A DNA stretch of 64,000 bases, from contig NZ_HG964497.1 of the NCBI RefSeq assembly GCF_000613125.1, positions 1,195,791 to 1,259,790 of the forward strand. The letters run 5' to 3'. The notes under the pieces were generated by a model. It had not been told where the DNA came from. It worked only from the letters and a program-made list of their open reading frames with translations, and made no database searches. Shown piece after piece: positions 48,489 through 57,186 of the stretch. The DNA comes from Bacillus sp. EB01. GTDB lineage: Bacteria; Bacillota; Bacilli; Bacillales; Cytobacillaceae. The translations under genes and the position numbers were made by a program. How positions within the stretch are numbered: position 1 is the stretch's first letter; each line of letters opens with the position of its first letter.

Positions 48489-48504
48489 TGTATGCTAGTA
48501 TACA
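48489..48504. promoter_or_regulatory. GntR operator 4 before the kdgA operon
   Basis: TGTATGCTAGTATACA, identical to operator 2 over 16 bases, 166 bp upstream of the kdgA start. The TAGTAT inside it could act as the -10 box, as at 37351 and 39028, though no good -35 is seen. Confidence 0.7.
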
Positions 48505-48542
48505 AGTGTATATGAAAGGCGTTTCAAAATGGAAAAAGTTTT

Positions 48543-48610
48543 CGTATAGGACGCAGGTTGTTATGCACACTAAGATTAGTTAAAAGTGCCTGCGGGATAC
48601 GACATTTTTT
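48543..48610 (+). terminator. Possible leader attenuator of the kdgA operon
   Basis: CGTAT-CGCAGG (48543-48557, split by a bulge) can pair with CCTGCG-ATACG (48589-48601), followed by ACATTTTTT. This has the form of a rho-independent terminator inside the 5' leader, about 60 bp before the kdgA start. No ligand or antiterminator is identified. Confidence 0.45.
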
Positions 48611-48669
48611 ATTGGAAACGTCCGGAAATATAGATTCTTTCCAAACCAAATTAGGAAAGGGGTAAAACA

Positions 48670-49314
48670 ATGCTACCAAAATACGAAGTCCTCAATGAAA
48701 TGCACAAAGGCTATCTAGTAGCTGTTATTCGAGGCAAGAACAAAGAAGAAGCTGTGGAAATTTCCAAACAAGCTTTCGCGGGTGGTATCCGCTCCCTTGA
48801 AGTGACGTTTTCAACACCTGGAGCAGAGGATGCCATAGAAGAACTAACAAAGCTTGGTGACAGCAATATGATCATCGGTGCAGGCACGGTCCTGGATGCA
48901 GAGACAGCGCGAATCGCAATTATGAAGGGCGCTAGATATGTAGTAAGCCCTCATTTTGATGGAGCTATTGCCACAATGTGCAATCGCTATGCTGTTCCTT
49001 ATCTTCCTGGCTGTGGATCTGTAACTGAAATTATGGAAGCTCTCTCATATGGCGTAGACGTTGTGAAGTTGTTCCCAGGAAGCCTTATGGGACCTTCATT
49101 TATAAAGGATGTTAAAGGCCCAATCCCTCACGTGGAACTGATGCCGTCCGGCGGAGTAAGCCTCGATAATATTGATAAATGGGTAAAAAATGGCGCATTT
49201 GCTGTTGGAATCGGAAGCGCACTAACAAAGGGCGTTACAAATGGAGATTACAGCTCTGTACAGGAAGTAGCCCGTTCGTTTATGAACAAGCTTGCTGAAG
49301 TAAAGGCGGACTAA
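48670..49314 (+). CDS. kdgA: KHG/KDPG aldolase
   Basis: 214 residues. Cleaves 2-keto-3-deoxy-6-phosphogluconate to pyruvate and glyceraldehyde-3-phosphate. Visible residues: Arg in VAVIRGKN, Glu in SLEVTFSTPGAEDAI, and the Schiff-base Lys in GVDVVKLFPGS near residue 136; GAGTVLD and PSGGVSLDN are the phosphate-binding loops. It leads the operon kdgA-kdgK-uxaC-uxuA-uxuB, with AGGAAAGGGG before the ATG and 4 bp to kdgK. Confidence 0.92.
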   Translation: MLPKYEVLNEMHKGYLVAVIRGKNKEEAVEISKQAFAGGIRSLEVTFSTPGAEDAIEELTKLGDSNMIIGAGTVLDAETARIAIMKGARYVVSPHFDGAIATMCNRYAVPYLPGCGSVTEIMEALSYGVDVVKLFPGSLMGPSFIKDVKGPIPHVELMPSGGVSLDNIDKWVKNGAFAVGIGSALTKGVTNGDYSSVQEVARSFMNKLAEVKAD

Positions 49315-49318
49315 CTCA

Positions 49319-50332
49319 ATGAAAAAAATAGTTACACTTGGGGAAATTATGCTTCGGCTTTCTGCCCCAAACTTTCAAAAGATTGTCCAGGCACAATCTT
49401 TTGATGCAGTTTATGGCGGAGGAGAAGCAAATGTGGCTGTTTCATTGGCAAAGTTTGGCCTTCAAAGCTCGTTTGTTACAAAACTCCCTCAAAATGCTGT
49501 AGGTACTAGTGCTGAGCAGCAGCTAAACAGGTTTGGCGTTGATACGAGCCATGTCCTGCGCGGTGGAGATAGACTTGGCATTTATTTTTTTGAAAAAGGG
49601 TATTCGATCCGCTCTTCAAAGGTTTATTATGACCGGAAACACAGTGCCTTTGCTGAGTCCAAGCTAGAAGAATATGACTTCGATGCAATTTTTGAGGATG
49701 CCGATTGGTTCCATATAAGCGGAATCACTCCGGCATTGAATGACGAATTGTTCATGATTGCCAAGGAAGCGCTCTCAGCTGCGAAGAAAAAGGGGCTGAC
49801 AACAAGCTGCGACCTTAACTACAGAAGTGCTTTATGGCCTTTTGATGTGGCACGCAATAAAATGACTGAGCTTATCAAGGACGTAGATGTTTGTATCGGC
49901 ATAGAGCCTTTAAACCTGCCTGATGAGAACGGCCAGGATTTAAAAGAGCGTCTCCCGGAAACTCCATCTGCAAAGGATTACCAGGAGATAATGGATGCTC
50001 TATGCAGGCGTTTCGGCTTTAAACATGTTGTCATGACAAAGCGTGAGCATGTTTCTGTTAACCGAAACCGGCTTTATGCTCTTCTCTATGATGGCAAGGA
50101 AATTTATCAGTCCAGAGAAGTGGAAGTAGACATTATTGACCGTGTTGGCACTGGCGATGCGTTTTCGGCCGGAATCATCTATGCATTAATAAGCGACTAT
50201 AAGCCTCAAGATGCGATAGAATTTGCGACCGGATGCTTCGCTTTAAAGCATACGATTGAAGGCGACGCCAATCTAATCCCGATTTCCGATGTAGAGAGAT
50301 ACATGTCACGGTCTTTTGCAATTGATCGTTAA
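49319..50332 (+). CDS. kdgK: 2-keto-3-deoxygluconate kinase
   Basis: 337 residues, PfkB-family sugar kinase. GEIMLRLSAPNF and YGGGEANVAVSLAKFG form the N-terminal substrate site; DRVGTGDAFSAGIIYAL near residue 275 is the C-terminal PfkB signature with the catalytic Asp. It phosphorylates KDG to KDPG for the adjacent aldolase. A weak site precedes ATG 49319, 4 bp after the kdgA stop, suggesting coupling. Confidence 0.9.
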   Translation: MKKIVTLGEIMLRLSAPNFQKIVQAQSFDAVYGGGEANVAVSLAKFGLQSSFVTKLPQNAVGTSAEQQLNRFGVDTSHVLRGGDRLGIYFFEKGYSIRSSKVYYDRKHSAFAESKLEEYDFDAIFEDADWFHISGITPALNDELFMIAKEALSAAKKKGLTTSCDLNYRSALWPFDVARNKMTELIKDVDVCIGIEPLNLPDENGQDLKERLPETPSAKDYQEIMDALCRRFGFKHVVMTKREHVSVNRNRLYALLYDGKEIYQSREVEVDIIDRVGTGDAFSAGIIYALISDYKPQDAIEFATGCFALKHTIEGDANLIPISDVERYMSRSFAIDR

Positions 50333-50359
50333 TCATTTTACTTTTAGGAGGTGTGTGAC

Positions 50360-51772
50360 TTGGCAGTATTCATTCACGACAATTTTATGCTTAAAAATAA
50401 GACAGCTGTAGATTTGTACCACAGCTATGCCAAAGATTTGCCGATTTATGATTACCATTGCCATCTCTCACCAAAGGATATCGCTGAAAACAGGAAATTC
50501 AGCAATATCACAGAGCTTTGGCTTGAGGGTGACCACTATAAGTGGAGAGCGTTGAGAGCAAATGGAGTAGAGGAACGGTTCATTACAGGAGACGCCGATC
50601 CAAAGGAAAAGTTTGCCGCATGGGCAAAAACAGTTCCTAACACACTCGGCAATCCGCTCTATCACTGGACTCATCTTGAACTTAAAAAGTACTTCGGTAT
50701 TGAAGAGTTGCTTGACGAAAACAGCTGGGAAAAAATTTGGGACAAATGCAACGAATTATTGGAAAAGGATGAGTACTCCGTACAAAACCTAATCCTTCGT
50801 TCTAATGTAAAAGTAATTTGTACCACTGATGATCCGACGGATGACTTGCAATACCATGAGCAAATTGCAAACAGCGATTTTCCGGTTACCGTATTGCCAA
50901 CCTTCCGTCCGGATAAAGGTGTGGAAATCAACAAAGATACCTTCAAAGGCTTTGTTGAGCTGCTTGGCACTGTTGTTGGACGGGAAATTACATCATTTGA
51001 GGATTACTTGAAAGCCCTGGAAGAGCGGGTTGAGTACTTCCATCAAAAAGGCGGCAGGCTTTCCGACCATGGCCTGGGAGCAATTCCATTTGCAAAGGCC
51101 GAGCCAGCTGAACTCGAGAAAATTTTTGAAGCTGGACTGGGTGGCCAAAGCGTGCGCGCTGAGGACGAAGAGAAATTTAAAACAGCTGTTCTTGTGTTTT
51201 TAGGAAGGTGCTACAAGGAACGCGATTGGGCAATGCAAATCCACTTTGGTGCGATTCGCAATAACAACACAAGAATGTTTAACAAACTGGGAGCAGATGC
51301 TGGCTTTGATTCCATCAATGACGAAGGTGAAGTTGCAGCACCGCTTAATGCGCTGCTTGATGCCCTGGACAAGGACAACTCTCTTCCAAAAACGATTCTT
51401 TATAACCTGAACCCTATCCATAACGATTTGATTGGAAGTACGCTTGCGAATTTCCAAACTGAACCAGGGGTAGCCGGCAAGATTCAATTTGGTTCCGGCT
51501 GGTGGTTCAATGATACAAAACAAGGGATGCTGCGCCAGCTGAATGCATTGGCAGACCAAGGCTTGCTTATGCACTTTGTCGGTATGTTGACTGACTCCCG
51601 AAGCTTTATTTCTTACAGCCGCCATGAATACTTCCGCCGCATCCTTTGCAACCTTTTTGGAGAATGGGTTGAGGATGGGGAAGTACCAAACGATAAGGAT
51701 TTATTGAAAAAGCTTATCGAAAATATTTGTTACAACAATGCAAAGAACTACTTCAGTATTGAAGTGAAATAA
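50360..51772 (+). CDS. uxaC: Glucuronate isomerase
   Basis: 470 residues. Converts D-glucuronate to D-fructuronate (and galacturonate to tagaturonate). The metal motif H-x-H is in [48 protein letters not shown] and [20 protein letters not shown] are typical UxaC blocks. TTG 50360 lies 8 bases after AGGAGG; the in-frame GTG 50351 overlaps that site. Confidence 0.92.
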   Translation: MAVFIHDNFMLKNKTAVDLYHSYAKDLPIYDYHCHLSPKDIAENRKFSNITELWLEGDHYKWRALRANGVEERFITGDADPKEKFAAWAKTVPNTLGNPLYHWTHLELKKYFGIEELLDENSWEKIWDKCNELLEKDEYSVQNLILRSNVKVICTTDDPTDDLQYHEQIANSDFPVTVLPTFRPDKGVEINKDTFKGFVELLGTVVGREITSFEDYLKALEERVEYFHQKGGRLSDHGLGAIPFAKAEPAELEKIFEAGLGGQSVRAEDEEKFKTAVLVFLGRCYKERDWAMQIHFGAIRNNNTRMFNKLGADAGFDSINDEGEVAAPLNALLDALDKDNSLPKTILYNLNPIHNDLIGSTLANFQTEPGVAGKIQFGSGWWFNDTKQGMLRQLNALADQGLLMHFVGMLTDSRSFISYSRHEYFRRILCNLFGEWVEDGEVPNDKDLLKKLIENICYNNAKNYFSIEVK

Positions 51773-51788
51773 AAGGAGGAACTTTATT

Positions 51789-52841
51789 ATGCAAATGAGT
51801 TTTCGCTGGTATGGCAAAACAGACAGTATCCCTTTGGAGTATATCCGCCAAATTCCCGGAATGAAAGGCATCGTAACTGCGATTTATGATATCCCGGTTG
51901 GCGAAGCATGGCCAATGGATAAAATCGAGGAATTGAAAAAGTCTGTAGAAGACGCAGGCCTTGAAATCTCTGTTATTGAGAGTGTTCCTGTTCACGAAGA
52001 CATCAAAATCGGTCTTCCAACACGCGACAAGTACATTGAAAATTATAAAGAAACTCTTCGCAATCTAGGTAAAGCTGGCATTCCGGTAGTTTGCTACAAC
52101 TTCATGCCAATCTTTGACTGGACACGTACGGATCTTGATTACCGTCTTCCAGATGGTTCAACAGCTCTTATTTTCGAAGAAGAGGTAGCCAAGAAGATGG
52201 ACCCGCTAACAGGCGAACTTTCCCTGCCAGGCTGGGATTCAAGCTACAAAAAAGAAGATTTGCAAGTATTGTTTGACCACTACAGCAAGGTCGATCATGA
52301 AAAGCTTTGGGAAAACCTTGAGTATTTCATTAAGGAAATCATTCCGGTTGCAGAAGAAGCTGGCGTGAAGATGGCCATCCACCCGGATGATCCTCCATTC
52401 GACATCTTCGGCTTGCCGCGTATCATTACAAATAAAGAAAATCTTGAGCGTTTCATCAATCTTTACGACAGCCCGTACAACGGTTTGACAATGTGCAGTG
52501 GATCCCTTGGTTCTCATCCTGACAATGATTTCCCTGAAATGCTTCGATACTTTGGCCAAAAAGGCCGCGTGAACTTTGTTCATGCACGTAACGTTAAGCT
52601 GACAGGCGGATTCTCGTTCGAAGAATCAGCTCATCCATCTGTTTACGGTTCAGTCGATATGTATGAAGTGATTCGCTCAATGGCTGATTTCAACTACGAA
52701 GGCCCAATCCGTCCTGACCATGGCCGCATGATTTGGGGCGAAACTGGAAAGCCTGGTTACGGCCTGTATGACCGCGCACTTGGCGCAACTTACCTGTACG
52801 GCCTATGGGAAGCAGAACAAAAGAGCAGAAAAAACAAATAA
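51789..52841 (+). CDS. uxuA: Mannonate dehydratase
   Basis: 350 residues. Dehydrates D-mannonate to [59 protein letters not shown] and NFVHARNVK are conserved UxuA segments with metal-binding His, Cys and Asp residues. AAAGGAGG precedes the ATG; the gap from uxaC is 16 bp. Confidence 0.92.
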   Translation: MQMSFRWYGKTDSIPLEYIRQIPGMKGIVTAIYDIPVGEAWPMDKIEELKKSVEDAGLEISVIESVPVHEDIKIGLPTRDKYIENYKETLRNLGKAGIPVVCYNFMPIFDWTRTDLDYRLPDGSTALIFEEEVAKKMDPLTGELSLPGWDSSYKKEDLQVLFDHYSKVDHEKLWENLEYFIKEIIPVAEEAGVKMAIHPDDPPFDIFGLPRIITNKENLERFINLYDSPYNGLTMCSGSLGSHPDNDFPEMLRYFGQKGRVNFVHARNVKLTGGFSFEESAHPSVYGSVDMYEVIRSMADFNYEGPIRPDHGRMIWGETGKPGYGLYDRALGATYLYGLWEAEQKSRKNK

Positions 52842-52866
52842 TTTTCACACTTAGGAGGATTCCGAA

Positions 52867-53721
52867 ATGGCAGTTCCATTTAAAGTAGATTTAACAAATA
52901 AAGTCGCAGTTGTAACAGGCGGCGGCGGTGTATTGGGTTCATATTTTGCAAAAGCATTGGCTGAATGCGGTGCGAAGGTGGCAATCCTTGACCTTAACCA
53001 AGAACCAGCTGATAGAATCGCTGCAGAAATCAAGGAAGCTGGCGGTACTGCGATTGGTGTTGCGGCTAACGTACTTGACCGTGAAGCACTTGAAAAAGCT
53101 CGCGAAATCGTAGAGAAAGAGCTTGGCACTTGCGATATTCTTCTAAACGGTGCAGGCGGAAACAACCCTCGCGGTACAACAGATGATGAGTTTTACAATG
53201 CAGAGGAAGTTAAAAACAACCCAGATCTAAAGACTTTCTTCGAACTTGACCCTAAGGGTGTTGGCTTCGTATTCGACTTGAACTTCCTTGGAACTTTGCT
53301 TCCTTCCCAAGTATTTGCGAAGGGCATGACTGAGAAAAAAGGTACTTGCATCATCAACGTTTCTTCAATGAATGCATACACTCCATTGACTAAAATCCCT
53401 GCATACAGCGGTGCTAAAGCAGCGATTTCAAACTTTACTCAATGGCTTGCAACATACTTTGCAAAAGCAGGCATCCGTGTTAATGCGATTGCACCAGGCT
53501 TCCTGGCAACTGCACAAAATAGGGCGCTATTGTTCAACGAAGATGGAACTCCAACAGCACGTACAGGCAAGATCCTGAACAGCACTCCAATGGAGCGCTT
53601 CGGCGAACCTGAAGAGCTAGTTGGCGGACTCTTGTTCTTGGCTAGTGAAGAAGCAGCAAGCTTTGTTACAGGCGTTGTTCTTCCAATCGACGGTGGTTTC
53701 TCTTCTTACACTGGAGTTTAA
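52867..53721 (+). CDS. uxuB: Fructuronate reductase / D-mannonate oxidoreductase, SDR type
   Basis: 284 residues. Classical short-chain dehydrogenase with VVTGGGGVLGSYFAKAL, NGAGGNNPRG, catalytic Ser in NVSSMNAYTPL and the Y-x-x-x-K motif in IPAYSGAKAAIS. This SDR-type mannonate oxidoreductase (YjmF-like) replaces the long-chain UxuB of enteric bacteria and reduces fructuronate to mannonate with NAD(P)H. It ends the core operon; a hairpin follows. Confidence 0.88.
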   Translation: MAVPFKVDLTNKVAVVTGGGGVLGSYFAKALAECGAKVAILDLNQEPADRIAAEIKEAGGTAIGVAANVLDREALEKAREIVEKELGTCDILLNGAGGNNPRGTTDDEFYNAEEVKNNPDLKTFFELDPKGVGFVFDLNFLGTLLPSQVFAKGMTEKKGTCIINVSSMNAYTPLTKIPAYSGAKAAISNFTQWLATYFAKAGIRVNAIAPGFLATAQNRALLFNEDGTPTARTGKILNSTPMERFGEPEELVGGLLFLASEEAASFVTGVVLPIDGGFSSYTGV

Positions 53722-53739
53722 TTAACCAATTTTTCGGTT

Positions 53740-53771
53740 GCCCTGCCCGGATTGATTTCGGACAGGGCAGC
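53740..53771 (+). terminator. Hairpin after uxuB, possible partial terminator
   Basis: GCCCTGcCCG and CGGaCAGGGC arms without a strong T tract (CCTTTATG follows). It may lower but not stop transcription into the HAD gene. Confidence 0.5.
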
Positions 53772-53838
53772 CTTTATGTGTTTTCCAAAAAACGTTTTCA
53801 GTTTTCAACAGATGACTGTTTACAGGTGGAGGCTAACA

Positions 53839-54678
53839 ATGAAAGAAAATATTAATGAGTTCATAAAAACGAAGGACTTCCTGGTATGTGTTGATTCCGA
53901 TGGGTGTGCGATGGATACGATGGAAGTCAAGCACCGGAAATCCTTTGGTCCAGAGGCAGTGAACATCTGGAAACTTCATCATATTGAGGATCGGTTCCTT
54001 GAAGTATGGAACAATTTAAACCTTTACACTATGACTAGAGGTATTAACCGTTTTAAAGGTGTAGTAGCTACTTTTGAAGCTCTTGAAAAAGAAGGCATTG
54101 AAATGCCTGACATTTCTTCTTTTAAAAACTGGACTGAAACAACTCCTGAACTTTCCGCACCTGCTCTCCAAAGGGAAATTGACAAAACAAATGATGAGCA
54201 GCTAAAGAAAGCGTTGGAGTGGAGTAAGGCTGTTAATCATTCCATTGAACAATTATCCGGAGTAGACAAACCTTTCGAAGGTGCAAAGGAAGGCCTTGAG
54301 GCTTCCCAAAACGTTGCGAATGTTGCGATTGTTTCTTCGGCTAATGGTGCCGCAGTATTGGATGAATGGACAAGGCATGAGCTTGCTCCGCATGTCGACG
54401 TTATGCTTGGCCAGGAAGCTGGCACAAAGGCATACTGCATTGGCCAATTGAAGGAATTCGGCTTTAACGAAAGCCAGGTATTAATGGTTGGAGATGCGCC
54501 TGGCGACTTGGATGCTGCCAACAAAAACGGCGTTTTCTTTTACCCAATCCTCGTAAACAAAGAAAAATTCTCCTGGGACCGCTTTAGAAATGAAGCTCTA
54601 GGCAAATTCATTGATGGAAGCTTTGCGGGTGAATACCAGCAGATGCTGATTGATGAGTTTAATGACAACTTGAAATAG
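53839..54678 (+). CDS. HAD-superfamily phosphatase-like protein
   Basis: 279 residues. The nucleophile motif is FLVCVDSDGCAMDTMEVKH (DxDG) near residue 20; motif II is ASSANGAA and motif IV is LMVGDAPGDLDAAN near residue 220. It looks like a cytoplasmic sugar-phosphate phosphatase or a related hydrolase, with the cap between motifs. ATG 53839 follows AGGTGGAGG; the longer frame from 53752 lacks a ribosome site. Its substrate is unknown, but it sits between uxuB and the second GH3 gene. Confidence 0.78.
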   Translation: MKENINEFIKTKDFLVCVDSDGCAMDTMEVKHRKSFGPEAVNIWKLHHIEDRFLEVWNNLNLYTMTRGINRFKGVVATFEALEKEGIEMPDISSFKNWTETTPELSAPALQREIDKTNDEQLKKALEWSKAVNHSIEQLSGVDKPFEGAKEGLEASQNVANVAIVSSANGAAVLDEWTRHELAPHVDVMLGQEAGTKAYCIGQLKEFGFNESQVLMVGDAPGDLDAANKNGVFFYPILVNKEKFSWDRFRNEALGKFIDGSFAGEYQQMLIDEFNDNLK

Positions 54679-54694
54679 ATCAGGAGTGTTGAAA

Positions 54695-56446
54695 ATGCAA
54701 CGGAAAATAGCAGGAAAAAACATCCCAATGCCAAGAGTCGATCTTAAGGCAAAGCCATACAATTTATCCGATGAAGACATTAAATGGGTGCAAGAAACAA
54801 TTTCCGGAATGACAGATGAAGAAAAAATCGGCCAATTGTTCATTAATCTTTTCTTCTTTGGCGGAGACCAATTCAGCGGTAACAACTTGACAAATGAAGA
54901 AATCTTGAAAAAGTACCATATCGGTGGAGCTCGTTATCAAGGCGGTACAGGTGAGCAAGTGCAGGATTTGATTAACAGCTTGCAATCTGGCTCCAAGGTG
55001 CCATTGCTTGTGGCAGCAAACTGTGACTCTGGCGGTAATGGCGCTATGAAGGACGGTACATATGTAGCGAAGGCTGCAATGTGTGAAGCTTCCGGAGATA
55101 CACAGGTGTCCTATGATGCCGGTTATGTCAGCGGCCGCGAGGAGCAAGCTATCGGAGTTAACTGGAATTTTGACCCTTGCGTCGATATCTTGAAAAACTG
55201 GCGCAATACCATCGTCAACACCCGTGCATATGGAACAGACGCTGAAACGGTTATTAAGCATACTAATGCGTATATTGAAGGTTTGACTGAAAGCAACATC
55301 GGCGTATGTATCAAGCACTGGCCTGGCGACGGTACAGAGGAACGTGACCAGCACTTGGTTATGGGTGTCAATGAACTAGGCGTAGACGAGTGGGAAGAAT
55401 CGTTCGGTCAAGTATACCGCAACCACATCGAAAACGGCGTTCATTCTATCATGGCAGGGCATATTGCATTGCCTGAATACCAAAAGCAATTGATTCCTGG
55501 CCTCGACGACCGTGATGTCCTGCCGGCAACTCTTGCCCCAGAACTTATTAACGGGTTACTTAAAACGAAGCTTGGCTTCAATGGCCTTGTATTGACTGAT
55601 GCTGCCCACATGCTGGGAATGACTGCAGCCATGAAACGCGAAGAGTATGTGCCTCAAGCGATTGCAGCCGGATGTGACATGTTCTTATTCTTCAACGATA
55701 TCGATGAAGACTATAACTTCATGCTAAACGGCTATAAAAACGGCGTGATTACGGAAGAACGCCTTCAGGATGCACTTGAAAGAATTCTTGGCCTTAAGGC
55801 TTCTCTAGGCCTTCATAAAGCTCAACAGGAAGGCGGATTGCTCCGTACTAGGGACGACCTGAAAGTAGTTGGCTCTGAGGACCATATTGAGCGTGCAAAA
55901 GCCGCTGCCGATAAGGGCATTACTCTTGTCAAGAACACTCTTGACCAACTGCCAATCCGTCCCGAAACACATAAACGCATCCGTTTGTACTACCTGGAAG
56001 GTGAAAAGGGCGGAATTTATGAAGCAGGATCTGAAACACTGAATTTCATTAAAGCAGAGCTTGAAAGACGCGGCTTTGAAGTAACAGTGAACGATGGAAC
56101 AACCCGTATCAAGGGCCCAACTTTAAAATATCGTGATGAGGTTGATGCAGCTCTGGTATTTGCCAATGTCGTCGGCTATGGCGCGCAAAACAACTACCGT
56201 ATCCAATGGAAAACAGCAATGAGCAATGAAGTGCCATGGTATGTATATGAAGTTCCAACCGTATTCGTATCCTTGAACTTCACTACTCACTTGACTGATG
56301 TTCCTATGGTGAAAGCATATATTAACGCCTACAACGATGATGAAATCACTATCACAAAAACCATTGATAAACTCATGGGCGAGTCCGAATTCAAAGGAAC
56401 TCCAAATGAACTTGTCTGGTGCAATAAGTGGGATACAAGGCTGTAA
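54695..56446 (+). CDS. GH3-family glycosidase, NagZ-like (copy 2)
   Basis: 583 residues, the same length and layout as copy 1 at 39165: N-terminal YNLSDEDIKWVQETISGMTD, CIKHWPGDGTEERDQH with the D-x-H dyad, nucleophile Asp in GLVLTDAAHMLGM, and a C-terminal alpha/beta domain. The copies differ mainly in the region after residue 45 (FINLFFFGGDQFSGNN versus FVNMGSSRTEEYL), which lies near the substrate pocket in this fold, so specificity may differ. ATG 54695 is 8 bases after CAGGAG, 16 bp behind the HAD stop. It ends the uronate cluster. Confidence 0.83.
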   Translation: MQRKIAGKNIPMPRVDLKAKPYNLSDEDIKWVQETISGMTDEEKIGQLFINLFFFGGDQFSGNNLTNEEILKKYHIGGARYQGGTGEQVQDLINSLQSGSKVPLLVAANCDSGGNGAMKDGTYVAKAAMCEASGDTQVSYDAGYVSGREEQAIGVNWNFDPCVDILKNWRNTIVNTRAYGTDAETVIKHTNAYIEGLTESNIGVCIKHWPGDGTEERDQHLVMGVNELGVDEWEESFGQVYRNHIENGVHSIMAGHIALPEYQKQLIPGLDDRDVLPATLAPELINGLLKTKLGFNGLVLTDAAHMLGMTAAMKREEYVPQAIAAGCDMFLFFNDIDEDYNFMLNGYKNGVITEERLQDALERILGLKASLGLHKAQQEGGLLRTRDDLKVVGSEDHIERAKAAADKGITLVKNTLDQLPIRPETHKRIRLYYLEGEKGGIYEAGSETLNFIKAELERRGFEVTVNDGTTRIKGPTLKYRDEVDAALVFANVVGYGAQNNYRIQWKTAMSNEVPWYVYEVPTVFVSLNFTTHLTDVPMVKAYINAYNDDEITITKTIDKLMGESEFKGTPNELVWCNKWDTRL

Positions 56447-56467
56447 GCCAAGTACTCTTGAATTAAA

Positions 56468-56507
56468 AATAGCAACTATCCATTGGGATAGTTGCTATTT
56501 TTTATCG
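56468..56507. terminator. Rho-independent terminator
   Basis: AATAGCAACTATCC and GGgATAGTTGCTATT arms with TTTTTT, closing the uronate cluster; also faces the end of ywbE. Confidence 0.85.
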
Positions 56508-56517
56508 GATTTTTCGT

Positions 56518-56715
56518 TCAATCTGTATAGATTTTTTGAACCCGGCCGACCTGGCCATCTGTCAGCCTGACTTTAATTCCATGTGGGTGTGACGGTGAAT
56601 TGGTCAGGATATCCTTTACAATGCCCCGGGTAAGCTTGCCTGTCCTCTGGTCGGCTTTTAGGACTATATCCACTGAAAACCCGGGAGTGATATCCTTGCG
56701 GCTGCGGCCATCCAT
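56518..56715 (-). CDS. ywbE: YwbE-family protein
   Basis: 65 residues: RKDITPGFSVDIVLKADQRT, GKLTRGIVKDILTNSPSHPH, GIKVRLTDGQVGRVQKIY. This is a KOW-like small basic domain found across Firmicutes and proteobacteria as YwbE; the function is not known. Its ATG overlaps the TAA of the upstream small gene (TAATG), so translation is coupled. Confidence 0.85.
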   Translation of the reverse strand: MDGRSRKDITPGFSVDIVLKADQRTGKLTRGIVKDILTNSPSHPHGIKVRLTDGQVGRVQKIYTD

Positions 56716-56900
56716 TAGGTACCCATTTTCCTTCGAGTATTGCTTGGCTTTTTCGTAAGCTGACTTTTCATTTTCTTTGTCGACATATCCCCATTTGCAT
56801 TCCCTTTATTTGCGGCTGCCTGGTTCTTTTTATTGGCAAGCTGCTGTTTCATTGCCTCTTGGAGGCTAATTTTCTTTTTTGGCTCATTTGATTCGCTCAT
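56715..56900 (-). CDS. Small basic hypothetical protein coupled to ywbE
   Basis: 61 residues, lysine- and asparagine-rich (KKKISLQEAMKQQLANKKNQ and MKSQLTKKPSNTRRKMGT), likely disordered and nucleic-acid binding. An AAGGAGAG site precedes the ATG. It is placed so that its stop overlaps the ywbE start. No family is recognised. Confidence 0.6.
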   Translation of the reverse strand: MSESNEPKKKISLQEAMKQQLANKKNQAAANKGNANGDMSTKKMKSQLTKKPSNTRRKMGT

Positions 56901-57186
56901 TGAAATCTCTCCTTGTTTGGATTGGCTTGTCCATTAAGTATAATCCATTTTGTCCGTTTTGGGAAAACCCAAAATATAACCTAGGAATACTTGGGCTCCA
57001 AAGCAGCCAATTCTTCCAATCATCGTAACTCCATCCAATTTGATACTAACGCCGCCGTTCCAAAAAATAGATGGCGTTTTACGTATAAAAAGTTATAGAA
57101 AGACTACTCCGCGGGAAATGGAATAGGTTTATAATGAGGTCAAGAATGAATTGCGAGTTGCTTCTATAATATAGGAGGAAGCCGTC

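Noticed and set aside
48512-48532. cre site near TGAAAGGCGTTTCA
   Set aside because: It has an inverted-repeat look, but the central CG is out of register with the cre consensus.
48613-48630. cre site at TGGAAACGTCCGGA in the kdgA leader
   Set aside because: One fixed consensus position (W after CGN) is a C, so it is at best weak.
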